From: Candidatus Zhuqueibacterota bacterium
Lineage (GTDB): Bacteria > Zhuqueibacterota > QNDG01
Length of the DNA: 14,914 nucleotides
Assembly: GCA_003645915.1 (NCBI GenBank)
Contig: QNDG01000003.1
Coordinates: 1-14,914, forward strand
Direction: 5' to 3'
The notes under the pieces are model-generated. The model worked only from the letters and a program-made list of their open reading frames with translations. It did no database searches and was not told the origin of the DNA. Made by a program: the position numbers and the translations under genes. This document shows, one piece after another, positions 1 to 9,900 of the stretch (position 1 is the first letter of the stretch; the number at the start of each line of letters is the position of its first letter).

Positions 1-6
1 ACTCAT

Positions 7-13
7 AAGGAGG
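7..13 (+). promoter_or_regulatory. Shine-Dalgarno sequence for the C39-like peptidase gene
   Basis: The seven bases AAGGAGG match the anti-Shine-Dalgarno consensus and end 5 nt before the ATG at 19. This fixes the start of the first gene and excludes the out-of-frame ATG at 14. The promoter lies outside the window. Confidence 0.8.
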
Positions 14-18
14 ATGCT

Positions 19-3000
19 ATGAAATATCAAAAACATTCAAGCTGCCTGCCTAGAACTATTTTATTTCTCCTGTTTTTATATTCAAATGCTATTTCCAGTG
101 TAGTTCAATTACAATATCACAAGCAGGCTGCCCAACAAATTGCACAAAATCTATGGCAATCAGCAAATTTATCCGAGCCTATCCCATATTATGATTTAAA
201 CAATAATGTACATGTATATATCTATAATATCTGCCGCAGCGGACCATTTGATACAATGCAGGTTGAAAACAGAGAATCAAAAACAGGGAATAAAAATTAT
301 TCATTTATGTGTATCAGCGCCAGAACCGATGAAGAGCCCCTGCTTGAATATGCTGACAGATTATCTGACGATTTTATCATAAAAAATAAACTCGATAATT
401 TGGCAGCTCAAGATCTGGGCGCAAATGCAGTACTTTTACGACACTATTATATAGATGCCGGCAGCAAATGGATTCTCTATACAAATAGAATTGACAGCGT
501 TTATATTAAAATGCTGCCACCTTATACAAGATTTTCACCGAATGAATTTGAGATCAATGTTGCAGATGAATGGCACAATTTTATTAAAGCCATAAAATAT
601 AAATATCCTTCGTTGTATGAACAGGAAAAAATAAAGAATCAGGAATCATGGAGCAAATTAGAAAGAGGAACTAACAGCATTAATACGGAAACAAGCAAAA
701 AAATTGATTGCTGGGAAGAAATGCCGTATTATGACTGGCATAAAGGATGCACTCCTACATCAACAGCAATGTGTCTGGGGTATTTTGATAATGTGGGTCT
801 GTACCCTTATCATAACTATTTTGGAAATCTTGTCTCCTACTGCTTTAGCGAGTGGGATCCAATAGAAAATGAAACAGACTATAATGTACCTGACATTTTA
901 AATACTCTGGCGAAATACATGAAGACCAATTCAAAAACAGGCAAAACATATCTGTGGAATGTCAGCGATGCTATTATACGTTTAGTGAAGGAAAAAGGTT
1001 ACGACTGTGATGCCAGCTGGCATGGTGTAGGATCTTCTGATGCCACTGCACAAAATGATATTATTCGTTCTATTGACAACAACCGTCCTTGTCTTGTTAA
1101 TTCTCATAACCACAGTTATGCTGCTTATGGTTACAGATATAAAGAAAACGAAGACAAACTGTGGGTGGATGTTCACGATACATGGGACAATATAATACCG
1201 CATAAACTTTATGTAAAATGGTTTTATTCTGCAAATTGCATGAATCCCAAAACTCCTGGAATAGGAACAATTAAATTAACATCTCCTATCGGCTCTCAGG
1301 AATACAATTTACCTAGTAATAATTGTTTTATATACACTAATCAAATCTGTGAAATAACATGGAATACAAATGCGGAAAAATCCGGCTATGGGAAAGTCAA
1401 CATATACCACATGTGGTTGGATACTTTGTCGAACTCCTTTCAGACCAGTCTGATTGCCAATACATCCAATGATGGGTATTACGAATGGTTTGTTCCGCTT
1501 GATATCCCTCATTCACCTGATCATAGAATACATATTGAATGGACTGATGAAGATGGGAACATATTCTCAAGTGACGGTAGTTTCGGGCCTTTCTACATTT
1601 ATGACCGATATTTCATGAACAGTATAATCGGTATTCCCTACCACACAAGTGAAAGAGATTTTCAACATCTTCTTGCAGACAACAAACCCTGGGGAGTTGT
1701 CGGCATAAGAACAGCTAAAGACAAAGATCATTATGAGCTTAAAATGTACAATGATACGGATATGAGTTTTTTAGAAAAAAAGGATATCATCCCTGCCATT
1801 ATTGACGCTTCCGGAGAAAATCGTGTCGGATTTATTGTATATTCACCAGGAAATATAAGCGGCTTACCAAAGATTAGCGGAGTACATATATATACTACTT
1901 CAAAAAATAAGGTGTGGGTTCAGGGCAGTTCTTCCCTACAAAACCTGAGTTTAGGAGTTAACCATATAACCTGGGGAACAAATGATGTGGTACATATATA
2001 TGGTCTTCCCCTGCTGCTTTCTAATTTCTCTTCAAATGATACAATCCAAATTCTGATTAATACAAACAAATATATAGATCTTGGATTAGCCTTGTACTCC
2101 CATTTTACAACATATAAGTACGACAACCGAGACACTCCAAAAACCTTGTCTCTGTTTGCAGATGATAGCAGCTTCGGTGAGAATGAAGTACTAAACCTGA
2201 TTGTTAATAAAAATGTTCTGCCTCTCGATGATATATTAGGCCTTGTTGTTTTTTGTAAAACAGACAGTGTGCCTACTTGTGATATTGAAATTGATATAAT
2301 GCCTCTTAACCAGTCTACCTATTCATCTACCGCCGAATTAAATCAAGATTCCACAATCTTCGCAATAGATGGTACAAAAATCACATTAAATAAATTTCTG
2401 TCTATAAATAAACTATTTGCTGCAACAATTAATTTGAATAAAAGCTCTAACTGGACTGCATTGGCATTGAGCAACCATGCCTCTGAATTTAAAAACCTTA
2501 ATGACACACTTTCAGTTGTAAATTGCATATATCCTTTTCTAAACTTCTTAATTTTTAATCTTAACGGAATAGATAAAACTAATCTCCCCTATATAAAGCT
2601 TAACAGAAATTCCGGCTCAGGCGGCTCTATTACCGGAATAGGAATAGAGAGTCAAAGTTTACATGTCGGAGATTCCGAACAGTTTTCTTTAACCCCTCAA
2701 AGAAGGCTTAAAATGTGGAGACTTGAAATTCCAGCAGAATACCAGACCAAAACAAATCTCAATATAGATATAAAGCTAAATAAAATTTCCAATACGGACA
2801 TACAAATTGGAGTACTCCCACTTGATCAGGAAAGTGGGCTGCACTGTATGAGCAAGGAGGATTTAGCAGACGTTGAGATCTCTGACAATTCTTACCATTA
2901 CGAAGGTCCCTCTAAGGAATTACTAATTATAGCCTGGTTAGATAAGCCCGTTTCAACAAAATTCTCAATGTCAATTAATATTTCTGAAAAAACTCATGTT

Positions 3001-3300
3001 AATAGCAATATGCAATTAATTTCCGATTTTGCTCTGTTTAACGCATATCCGAACCCGTTTAACTCTTCAACAGTTATTTCATACCAATTGGCAAAACCCT
3101 GCTACGTTGATATCAGGATTTTTGACATCAATGGAAGAGATGTTAAAACACTATCGCATAATAAACAACCTGCCGGAAATTATAAAATTCCATGGGATGG
3201 AACAAACTCTGATAATGAACCCATGCCCAGCAGTATATATTTTATCAAGCTCAAAGCAGAAAATTATACAGCCATTAAAAAGGTGACACTTATTCGATAA
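19..3300 (+). CDS. Secreted C39-like cysteine peptidase with T9SS C-terminal sorting domain
   Basis: This 1093-aa protein is probably an extracellular or surface cysteine peptidase exported by Sec and then T9SS. A signal peptide covers roughly residues 1-27. Residues about 30-210 look like a propeptide or inhibitor-like region (PYYDLNNNVHVYIYNI). The peptidase domain spans about 230-405: Cys244 in GCTPTSTAMCLGYF is the likely nucleophile, His365 in HNHSYAAYGY the likely base, and Asp387 in VHDTW the third residue, the pattern of the peptidase_C39_2 family. Residues about 415-535 resemble a Kre9/KNH-like Ig domain (LTSPIGSQEY, EITWNT, YYEWFVP). The stretch 540-1000 is predicted beta-rich with loosely repeated modules that I cannot name. 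Residues 1007-1093 are a FlgD-like/T9SS type A sorting domain with YPNPFN at 1010-1015. The substrate is unknown. It stands alone on the plus strand. Domain calls come from motif recognition, not a search. Confidence 0.82.
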   Translation: MKYQKHSSCLPRTILFLLFLYSNAISSVVQLQYHKQAAQQIAQNLWQSANLSEPIPYYDLNNNVHVYIYNICRSGPFDTMQVENRESKTGNKNYSFMCISARTDEEPLLEYADRLSDDFIIKNKLDNLAAQDLGANAVLLRHYYIDAGSKWILYTNRIDSVYIKMLPPYTRFSPNEFEINVADEWHNFIKAIKYKYPSLYEQEKIKNQESWSKLERGTNSINTETSKKIDCWEEMPYYDWHKGCTPTSTAMCLGYFDNVGLYPYHNYFGNLVSYCFSEWDPIENETDYNVPDILNTLAKYMKTNSKTGKTYLWNVSDAIIRLVKEKGYDCDASWHGVGSSDATAQNDIIRSIDNNRPCLVNSHNHSYAAYGYRYKENEDKLWVDVHDTWDNIIPHKLYVKWFYSANCMNPKTPGIGTIKLTSPIGSQEYNLPSNNCFIYTNQICEITWNTNAEKSGYGKVNIYHMWLDTLSNSFQTSLIANTSNDGYYEWFVPLDIPHSPDHRIHIEWTDEDGNIFSSDGSFGPFYIYDRYFMNSIIGIPYHTSERDFQHLLADNKPWGVVGIRTAKDKDHYELKMYNDTDMSFLEKKDIIPAIIDASGENRVGFIVYSPGNISGLPKISGVHIYTTSKNKVWVQGSSSLQNLSLGVNHITWGTNDVVHIYGLPLLLSNFSSNDTIQILINTNKYIDLGLALYSHFTTYKYDNRDTPKTLSLFADDSSFGENEVLNLIVNKNVLPLDDILGLVVFCKTDSVPTCDIEIDIMPLNQSTYSSTAELNQDSTIFAIDGTKITLNKFLSINKLFAATINLNKSSNWTALALSNHASEFKNLNDTLSVVNCIYPFLNFLIFNLNGIDKTNLPYIKLNRNSGSGGSITGIGIESQSLHVGDSEQFSLTPQRRLKMWRLEIPAEYQTKTNLNIDIKLNKISNTDIQIGVLPLDQESGLHCMSKEDLADVEISDNSYHYEGPSKELLIIAWLDKPVSTKFSMSINISEKTHVNSNMQLISDFALFNAYPNPFNSSTVISYQLAKPCYVDIRIFDINGRDVKTLSHNKQPAGNYKIPWDGTNSDNEPMPSSIYFIKLKAENYTAIKKVTLIR

Positions 3301-3343
3301 ATAAATTATTATACATAGCGATTTGCCCATTATATAATTGCCC

Positions 3344-3361
3344 GCTGTTTATTACAACAGC
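3344..3361. other. Small inverted repeat downstream of the peptidase gene
   Basis: GCTGTT and AACAGC form a 6-bp stem with a 6-nt loop, 43 nt after the stop codon. No T-run follows on either strand, so it is a weak candidate at best for an intrinsic terminator. It could be a 3' stabilising hairpin or chance. Confidence 0.25.
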
Positions 3362-3425
3362 ACAGGACAGCAGCTATTGAAAATTTCTCAATATCTGCGT
3401 TATAACGCGTGATACCAGTAATTTA

Positions 3426-3454
3426 TTGCATTTCTGTGCAGCATTTTTTATATT
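3426..3454 (+). promoter_or_regulatory. Candidate sigma70-like promoter for the lipid kinase gene
   Basis: TTGCAT (3426-3431) and TATATT (3449-3454) are separated by 17 nt. The -10 matches consensus at 5 of 6 positions; the -35 only at 3 of 6. Initiation would fall near 3461, giving a leader of about 87 nt. Primary promoters in Bacteroidota often follow a different consensus, so this is only a candidate. Confidence 0.3.
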
Positions 3455-3547
3455 GGAAAGAATTTAATACACCCTACAGGAGCTACAGTAGTCAAACCCA
3501 CTAGAGATAAGCTTAGTCTGTGCTTGTGCAATAAATGAGGATAAACT

Positions 3548-4462
3548 ATGGACAAGATAAAACTAATTGTTAACCCTGTTGCAGGAAACGGAAATGCTGA
3601 AAAAGTTCTGCCGCAGGTTGAAGAAATCCTTACAAATATCCAGGTGGATTATGATGTTTCTCTGACAAAAAAACCGCTTCATGCAGTTGATTTGGCAAGA
3701 GAATCCGCAGAAAAAGGCTATACTATTGTTGCAGCTATGGGAGGCGACGGAACTGTAAATGAAGTTTTAAACGGACTTATTCAGGCCAGCCAGAAAGGAT
3801 TTAAAAAAACAGCTCTTGCAGTTATAGGAGCAGGCAGAGGAAATGACTTTGCCTTTGGTGCAGGTATTCCACTGTCTCTTGAAAATGACTGCAAGATTTT
3901 AAAAAACGGGAAACGCAGAACAATTGATGTAGGCAGAGTTTCTGTTGACGGCTCTGAAGAATACAGATACTTCGGAAACGGCATAGGTCTTGGTTTTGAT
4001 ACAGTGGTAGGTTTTGAAGCTGCAAAAATGAAACACCTTTCCGGTTTTCCTGCATATCTTATTGCTGCCCTTAAGACCTTGTTCTTTTATTATAAACCGC
4101 CTTTTGTTAAAATAAAACTTGATGACCGGGAAATTGAACAGCCAGCTCTTATGATTTCTGTAATGAACGGTCAGCGTATGGGCGGAGGTTTTATGATGGC
4201 TCCTGATGGAAATCCGGGAGACGGCTTTTTTGATTATTGTATTGTAAGCTACGGGAAAAGGTTAAGACTCCTTGCATTAATGCTTAACTTTATGAAAGGC
4301 ACTCAAAAAGGCAAAAAAGAGGTTTCCACCGGTCTTACAAAAAAAATAGAAATAACAGCACTGCAGGGCACTCTTCCAGCCCATGCTGACGGTGAAACTC
4401 TGTGCGAAGAAGGCAAACAGCTTACAGCAGACATTATTCCGTCATGTCTCGATGTCATGTAA
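3548..4462 (+). CDS. Diacylglycerol kinase family lipid kinase (DagK/YegS/BmrU-like)
   Basis: The 304-aa protein belongs to the DAGK_cat family, which uses ATP to phosphorylate diacylglycerol or related lipids at the cytoplasmic membrane face. Visible motifs are the N-terminal NPVAGNG (9-15), the nucleotide-binding GGDGT (65-69) in GGDGTVNEVLNGL, the GAGRGNDFA segment (94-102) where many relatives have GTGNDFA, NGIGLGFD (144-151), and a C-terminal DGE (281-283) that helps form the metal/catalytic site in YegS/DgkB-type enzymes. The length is normal for the family. GAGG-type spacing supports the start: GAGG at 3537-3540 lies 7 nt before the ATG. The gene appears monocistronic, and its last 21 nt overlap the convergent SDR gene. 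The lipid substrate (diacylglycerol, a sphingoid base or another lipid) cannot be told from sequence. Confidence 0.92.
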   Translation: MDKIKLIVNPVAGNGNAEKVLPQVEEILTNIQVDYDVSLTKKPLHAVDLARESAEKGYTIVAAMGGDGTVNEVLNGLIQASQKGFKKTALAVIGAGRGNDFAFGAGIPLSLENDCKILKNGKRRTIDVGRVSVDGSEEYRYFGNGIGLGFDTVVGFEAAKMKHLSGFPAYLIAALKTLFFYYKPPFVKIKLDDREIEQPALMISVMNGQRMGGGFMMAPDGNPGDGFFDYCIVSYGKRLRLLALMLNFMKGTQKGKKEVSTGLTKKIEITALQGTLPAHADGETLCEEGKQLTADIIPSCLDVM

Positions 4463-5362
4463 ATTTTGAGGGCTGTACCTGCTGTAATTTAAAAAATCTT
4501 TCTTAATCCCTGCTGAAACCGGATTAAAGTTTGTATTAAATACTTTTTTCGCAAGAGATATATCAAGGGATGTATCAACCGGCCTTTGTGCTTTTTGAAA
4601 AACATTTTTCATCAGGCAGGGTACAATCAGATCCTTATTCAGATGATAAACTTCAGCAAGAATTCTGCCCATGGAATATCTGTTAATTCTTTCTATTCCG
4701 CCAATGTTAATTATACCGGAAAAATTATTTTCTGCAAGTTCAATTAAAGCATTTGCAAGATCCACTACATAAACAGGTGTTCTGAACTGATCCGTAAACA
4801 AAAATACTTTGTTACCTGCTTTAAGATCATTTATAACTTTTTTTGTAAACGATGATGCAGATGTAACAGGCAAGCCGTAAACCAGAGCCACTCTTACAGC
4901 AACAAAATTGTCCGTTTCATTAAAAAGGATTTCTTCCGCCTGTTTTTTTGTAATGCCGTAAAAATTAACAGGGCGTGCCAGATCCGATTCCTTATAAAAA
5001 CTCTTTTCCCCGTCATAGACCATATCAGAAGATGTAAAAATTACTTTTGAGCCGTACTTCTTTGCTGCGGACACAATATTTCTTACTGCATTGATATTGA
5101 CCTTTTCAGCTTGTTTATGATTAGTTTCGCATATATCAAGATTTGCCTGTGCTGCACAGTGGATCACTGCATCGGGTCTTACAGAGCTTATTAATGAAAC
5201 AACATCCTCTTTATCTGTAATATCCAGTTTGACAGGTTTGACACCGCTTATTTTAAACGGTGTTGAAAAATAAGTTCCTGTAACATCAAACCTTTGTGCA
5301 GCTATTGACGCGGTAACGCCCCCTACAAACCCACTTGCTCCTGTAATGATCAATTTCTTCAT
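4442..5362 (-). CDS. SDR-family NAD(P)-dependent reductase, RmlD-like
   Basis: The 306-aa protein is an extended short-chain dehydrogenase most like dTDP-4-dehydrorhamnose reductase (RmlD) and sugar-nucleotide epimerases. It shows the N-terminal Rossmann motif TGASGFVGG (7-15), an acidic LDITD turn (46-50), the HCAAQANLD segment (68-76) typical of RmlD-like proteins, the active-site TSSDMVYDG (110-118), and the catalytic YGITK (Tyr135, Lys139). RmlD makes dTDP-L-rhamnose by reducing the 4-keto intermediate, but no rmlA, rmlB or rmlC lies here, so a different NDP-sugar or a MAT2B-like regulatory role is possible. The start codon at 5362 has a weak AAGAAG ribosome-binding site. It is 115 nt downstream of the preceding minus-strand gene, so it may be a separate unit. 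Its 3' end overlaps the convergent lipid kinase gene by 21 nt. Confidence 0.88.
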   Translation of the reverse strand: MKKLIITGASGFVGGVTASIAAQRFDVTGTYFSTPFKISGVKPVKLDITDKEDVVSLISSVRPDAVIHCAAQANLDICETNHKQAEKVNINAVRNIVSAAKKYGSKVIFTSSDMVYDGEKSFYKESDLARPVNFYGITKKQAEEILFNETDNFVAVRVALVYGLPVTSASSFTKKVINDLKAGNKVFLFTDQFRTPVYVVDLANALIELAENNFSGIINIGGIERINRYSMGRILAEVYHLNKDLIVPCLMKNVFQKAQRPVDTSLDISLAKKVFNTNFNPVSAGIKKDFLNYSRYSPQNLHDIET

Positions 5363-5477
5363 TAGCTTCTTTAAATTATTAGTAAATTACTATCTGATGA
5401 TCCGGCATCGAAAATTAAAATACATTAATATGATTTATCAATTACAATAAAATGTTTATCAATTTTGACCTTTTCCA
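5363..5477 (-). promoter_or_regulatory. AT-rich intergenic region, possible promoter for the SDR gene
   Basis: This 115-nt gap separates the SDR gene from the operon. Read on the minus strand it contains two copies of ATTGATAAA about 20 nt apart. Either copy could supply a TTGATA -35 element, but no good -10 match follows. No GC-rich hairpin with a T-run is visible, so I see no terminator for the operon upstream. Confidence 0.2.
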
Positions 5478-6200
5478 TCAAAAAATCTTAACAAATGAAA
5501 CAACTGCCCCGCCCTGAGGAAGGACAGAAACACCTATCATCTCCTTTTTCCTTGCCTCCCTCAATCCGTCAATTGCGCTTATCAAATGATTTACTACTAT
5601 ACCCCCTATTACAATAACAGCCCTGTCAAACGCCTTATCGCTGGATACTCTGAGGGATTCAAATGTTTTTCGTGATTCTTCCGAATCCCACTGCCACCAG
5701 TACTGCTCATTCTCCGGATAAAGCGCATTAATATTTCTCTGTTTTAATTTTGCATTATTATAATCCCTAAGAGAAGAATAATTCTCCACTGCTACATAAT
5801 ATTTATGATCCTTATCCTGATTGTTCACTCCTGCATGTGCAGCTGCATATGCCATGTAGTCATTTCTTTTTTGTGAGCCATATGCCCGGAAAGTAAAATA
5901 TGTTGCCCAAAGAACAGTTTCTGCGGCTATGAATATTTTTGCTGATTTTTTATTACCAGCATATAACTGACCTGCTCCGGGCAGGGCAAGAGAATAGAAG
6001 AAAGCACCTGCCTTGCACACAGACTTCTCCGTATTGTATTTGACCGTTTTTTGCTCCTGTTTATCTTTTATCAGCACATTAACGGAAAACACTCTTCCTG
6101 CAGCTGCTTCCGGCCTTTCCGAAGAAAAAAGATTAACGCCTGTTATTAACAAAAAAATTAAAACTGTTAATAAAACACTGGTTTTTTCTTTGCATTTCAT
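5478..6200 (-). CDS. DUF5683-like small membrane protein, paralogue of the preceding gene
   Basis: This 240-aa protein has unknown function. An N-terminal signal peptide or anchor (about residues 8-25) is followed by a hydrophobic segment with the signature PGAGQLYAG (74-82), then KSAKIFIAAETVLWATYFTF, a polar middle rich in Tyr and Asn, and a last hydrophobic segment ending NHLISAIDG (204-212). The PGxGQxYxG pattern next to membrane segments is characteristic of DUF5683-type proteins of FCB bacteria. The upstream gene shares all these landmarks in the same order, so the two are tandem paralogues. The start at 6200 lies 14 nt after the previous stop, with only a weak GGA ribosome-binding site, which suggests translational coupling. 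It is the last tightly packed gene of the operon. Location is inferred as envelope. Confidence 0.78.
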   Translation of the reverse strand: MKCKEKTSVLLTVLIFLLITGVNLFSSERPEAAAGRVFSVNVLIKDKQEQKTVKYNTEKSVCKAGAFFYSLALPGAGQLYAGNKKSAKIFIAAETVLWATYFTFRAYGSQKRNDYMAYAAAHAGVNNQDKDHKYYVAVENYSSLRDYNNAKLKQRNINALYPENEQYWWQWDSEESRKTFESLRVSSDKAFDRAVIVIGGIVVNHLISAIDGLREARKKEMIGVSVLPQGGAVVSFVKIF

Positions 6201-6214
6201 CTCACGGGTCCTGT

Positions 6215-6976
6215 TTATCTGAATGAAAAATCTGCACTTACTGCAGGCACGACATTTAATCCGCCCTTTATTAAACCAACACTGATATCCCCCCTTAAAC
6301 TGCGATTATACTTTCTTATGGAAAATCCTGCATCAAAAGCAGAAATAAGATGATTTGCCATTGCAATCATTACACTGTACGATGCATTTTTAAACGCAGC
6401 ATTACTGTCATGTCTTATGCCTTCATAATATTCTCTGTTAGGGGTAAGTGCGGGCCCGTCAACAGTCCAGTCATCCCAGCCCTGTTTAAACTGGTCGTAT
6501 TTACCAATCATCTCATAATACTGCTGGGTCTTTGTATCCGGTAATGTATGTGTTGAAGGATCGGTTTCTGGATTGTAGTATGTGCGCCACCTCTCCTCTT
6601 TCCAGTGCTCATCTGCATAAGAATGAAAATAGTCCTCCAGATCTTTCCCTCGTGAAGTATTGCGTGAATAATTGTACCATAAAAAAGCTTCCAGACCTAT
6701 GTAGATTACTGCTTTTGCCCAGGAACCTGTATAGGCCTGACCTGCTCCTGGTATCAGTACAGACATTGTTACACCAAGTCCTGGGTTTTTGTATTCTTTA
6801 CTGGTTATCCCTGATGAAGAATAATCATCAGCCAGTGTGTTGTTGTTCAGCATACCTGCTCTTAGTTCACAGCTTTTTTTAAAAGAGACACTGCTGCCTG
6901 TAAAATTAAAATCTCCTGCAAACAGATTAACACCAAAAAGAATAACCACCACAATTAAAAGCTTAAATCTTTTCAT
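6215..6976 (-). CDS. DUF5683-like small membrane protein, paralogue of the next gene
   Basis: This 253-aa protein has unknown function. Its signal peptide is about residues 1-20 (ends GVNLFA, nearly the same as the GVNLFS of its paralogue). PGAGQAYTG (76-84) begins a hydrophobic stretch containing KAVIYIGLEAFLWYNY, followed by a long polar region rich in Trp, Tyr and Asp (GWDDW at 166-170) and a second hydrophobic segment ending NHLISAFDA (208-216). A C-terminal tail of about 35 residues of alternating hydrophobic character ends in FSFR. It starts 20 nt after the stop of the barrel-peptidase gene, with an AGGGG-type ribosome-binding site. The tandem pairing with the next gene suggests the two proteins form a heteromer or act in sequence; that is inference. 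Confidence 0.78.
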   Translation of the reverse strand: MKRFKLLIVVVILFGVNLFAGDFNFTGSSVSFKKSCELRAGMLNNNTLADDYSSSGITSKEYKNPGLGVTMSVLIPGAGQAYTGSWAKAVIYIGLEAFLWYNYSRNTSRGKDLEDYFHSYADEHWKEERWRTYYNPETDPSTHTLPDTKTQQYYEMIGKYDQFKQGWDDWTVDGPALTPNREYYEGIRHDSNAAFKNASYSVMIAMANHLISAFDAGFSIRKYNRSLRGDISVGLIKGGLNVVPAVSADFSFR

Positions 6977-6996
6977 TTTCCAACCCCTTTTTTAAA

Positions 6997-9900
6997 TCAA
7001 TCGGGAAAATCAAACATTAAACCCATATAAGTTCTGTATTCTCCTCCGTACTGCTGTTTTTTATTGACAAACTTATCAAAACCATAAGAAACATCAAAGT
7101 AAAAACACATAGGAAAAGAATAAAAAGCATTCATTGTCAGTCTGAACTGCACGCCTGCATCTTTTTTAAAGGATTCCATATCCGGCAGGTTTTTGCTGCT
7201 CCATGCGTTTCCTGCCTGAGCGTACATAGACAAAGCCATATCTCTTAATTGCAGAAAACCCATTCTTAATTTCATATCCGAAAAAAGAACAGCTCTGTAT
7301 GAAAAATCAAATTGTAAAAACTTTGTCCCTTCAATACTGTAAAACGGATACCCCTTTAAACCGTCAAGACCTCCTGCAAAAAAATTATAAAAATCGTCCA
7401 CAGGAGCATCCACAACTCCTGCTTTTAACCCTGCCATAATTCCGTGTCTGTAACTTAAACCGGGCAGGTATTTTACTAATTTAAGCTCATATCTGTTAAA
7501 ACTGTACTTATCATACTGCTCAACAATAGTGCCGTAATTGGAATTGACTTCAAATCCTTTTAAAAATCTGTTCCATGCGTGCTCAGTCAGCATATATGTT
7601 TTTAAACCGCTGTTTGGCGCTATCCTGCTGAATCTTGCAGGCGTTATTTTAATATATTGATACTTCAAACCTATTCTGTTTCCAATATGGTAAGTATATG
7701 TAAATTTATGTTCAATGCCTCTGTCCTTAAATGTCATACCTGCATTGTATCTTGTAAATGAATAAAAGGTTCTTAAAGCGCTCCTGGTCCCGAGCCTTAT
7801 ATCACCGCCCAGATCCACTTCTGTTAAATCAAATCTGAATTTTGAATCCAGTTCAGACGTATGCCTTATCTGATGATAAATCTCTAAAAACAGCGTGGGA
7901 GCAAACCTTCTGTACGTAAAAACTGAAAAAATATCCGCATCTTTTATTCTGTTAATTGCAGCGCCGCCTATTACGGAAAACCTGTCCAGAACATCGCTTC
8001 CCGTAAAATAAGCGCCTGCTTTTATCTCTCCGGGAAAATCATACACTAAGCGCGGGAAAAACAGCATTTTTGAATATGTCATTTCATAATCGCTGTAATT
8101 CCCAAATGATTTTCTGTCTGAGCAGTCATCATACTTTTCCGCTTTCTCTGCAAAAATATAAGCATCTGTTTTCTTCCAGAATGGAGATAAATATGAAGAG
8201 CTTGCTCCGGATACTCCGGATGGGGATTTGATAAATGCAATATTATATCCGGTGTCATGGAATAATGAAAATACAATTTCCCCTTTACTGTTCACACACG
8301 GCATAAAAGCGCCGCCTAAAACATTTGTAAGTTGCTCTGTAGTGTGTGTTTTAATATCATATTTATAAATATTGAATATTCCGGTAGCATCGCTGGAAAA
8401 ATAGATATACCTGCCGTCAGGCGAGGGAAAAGCATCCCGTTCATCATTTAATGTTTTAACAAGATAGTTAAAATTTTCACCGGATATGTCCATTACTGCA
8501 ATATCTCTTCCCACTCCATTTTTTGACAAAGTAAACACGATTTTATTGCTTTGCGGAAAAAATCTCGGCGTGTAAATTTTTTCTCCGCAGGAAAAATCTG
8601 TTATCTGTTTTCTGTTTTTACCCTCAGGATCCATCAATACAAGATTAGAAGTACCGTCTTTTTCTGTTACACAAACAATTTTTTTGCCGTCAGCAGACCA
8701 GACAGGGGACCTTGCCCGCTGATTCCTCGTCAGAAGCTTCTCTTTCCGTGTTTTAAGATCCAGTACAAAAAGATCAAAAACATTAGAACCGTGCTTTACT
8801 CTGTGCTTTCTTCCGAAAATAATTTTCTTGTTATCAGGGCTGAATCCAGCCGTAAGATCTGCATACTGTGCTATAATCTCAACTTTGCCTGTTTCAAAAT
8901 CATAAAGGGCAAGATTTAATACGGAAAAATATCCGCTGCCTCTGTTTGTTAAAAACAGAACTTTGGAGCCATCTGAATTAAAAACCGGATAAAAATTACC
9001 GCTGCTCTCTGAGAAAATCATATCATATCCGGATAAATTCTGACGTATTTTTTCAGTACCTTTTTTATATCCTGATTTAAGCCATGCTTTCCACTCGGAA
9101 TAAAGCTGTTTTTCCGTTTTACCGAGCACTTTTTTGCACGCTGAAGAAAAACTCATTCGTTTTACTGATCCCATTGCCTGTGCAAGCTCTGCAATCTTTT
9201 CTTCTCCGTAAAATCGGGAAATGTACGTAACAAGCGCAAGACCCTGGTTGTAAACCAGCTCATTTCTCAGACTTGATGACCCGAAAACTTCCATTTCCGC
9301 AGGAGAAAGCATATTATTGTTCAAAACCGCATCTCTCAGAACCATGTCTCTGAAACTGTCCCACCAGTCAAAATCAATACCTTTTCTCTGGTATTGAGCC
9401 ATTCCCTCTGCAAACCACATTGGCACTGAAGTTCCTGCAACAGGCAAAGAAACTATCCTGTCAGGATATCCGTGTATTACATCTTTTCTCTTCTCTTTTT
9501 CATATGAAATATACTGTAAATATACTGCAGGAATGCGCCTTGTAAATTTCATTGCAGCGCCAAGAGAAACAATATGGGTAAACTCATGTGTTACAACATC
9601 CCTGAGCCAGTTATGGGTTCCCCTTAAATGAAAATTCATCGGCGGAGCCCATATCTCTATTTTGTTATCATAGTAGTATGACGCGCCGTTGGAATTATCA
9701 TCGTAATCCTTAATAATAAAATGGACTTTTGTGTCAGGTTTAAAATTGTAAAGTTCTGTTATTTGGGGATAAACTTCTTCTGCAATTTCTGCTACAAGTT
9801 CTGCAGTACGTAAAGTACCGTTATGGAAATGTACTTCAAAATGTTCTGTCTTGATTGTCTTCCATGTAAGTTCCGGATGATTGTACTCCGGCATCTGGCC

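Noticed and set aside
3301..3547. Hidden small gene or tRNA in the gap before the lipid kinase gene
   Set aside because: No frame with a start, ribosome-binding site and useful length was found, and no cloverleaf or TTCRANNC-type arm was visible.
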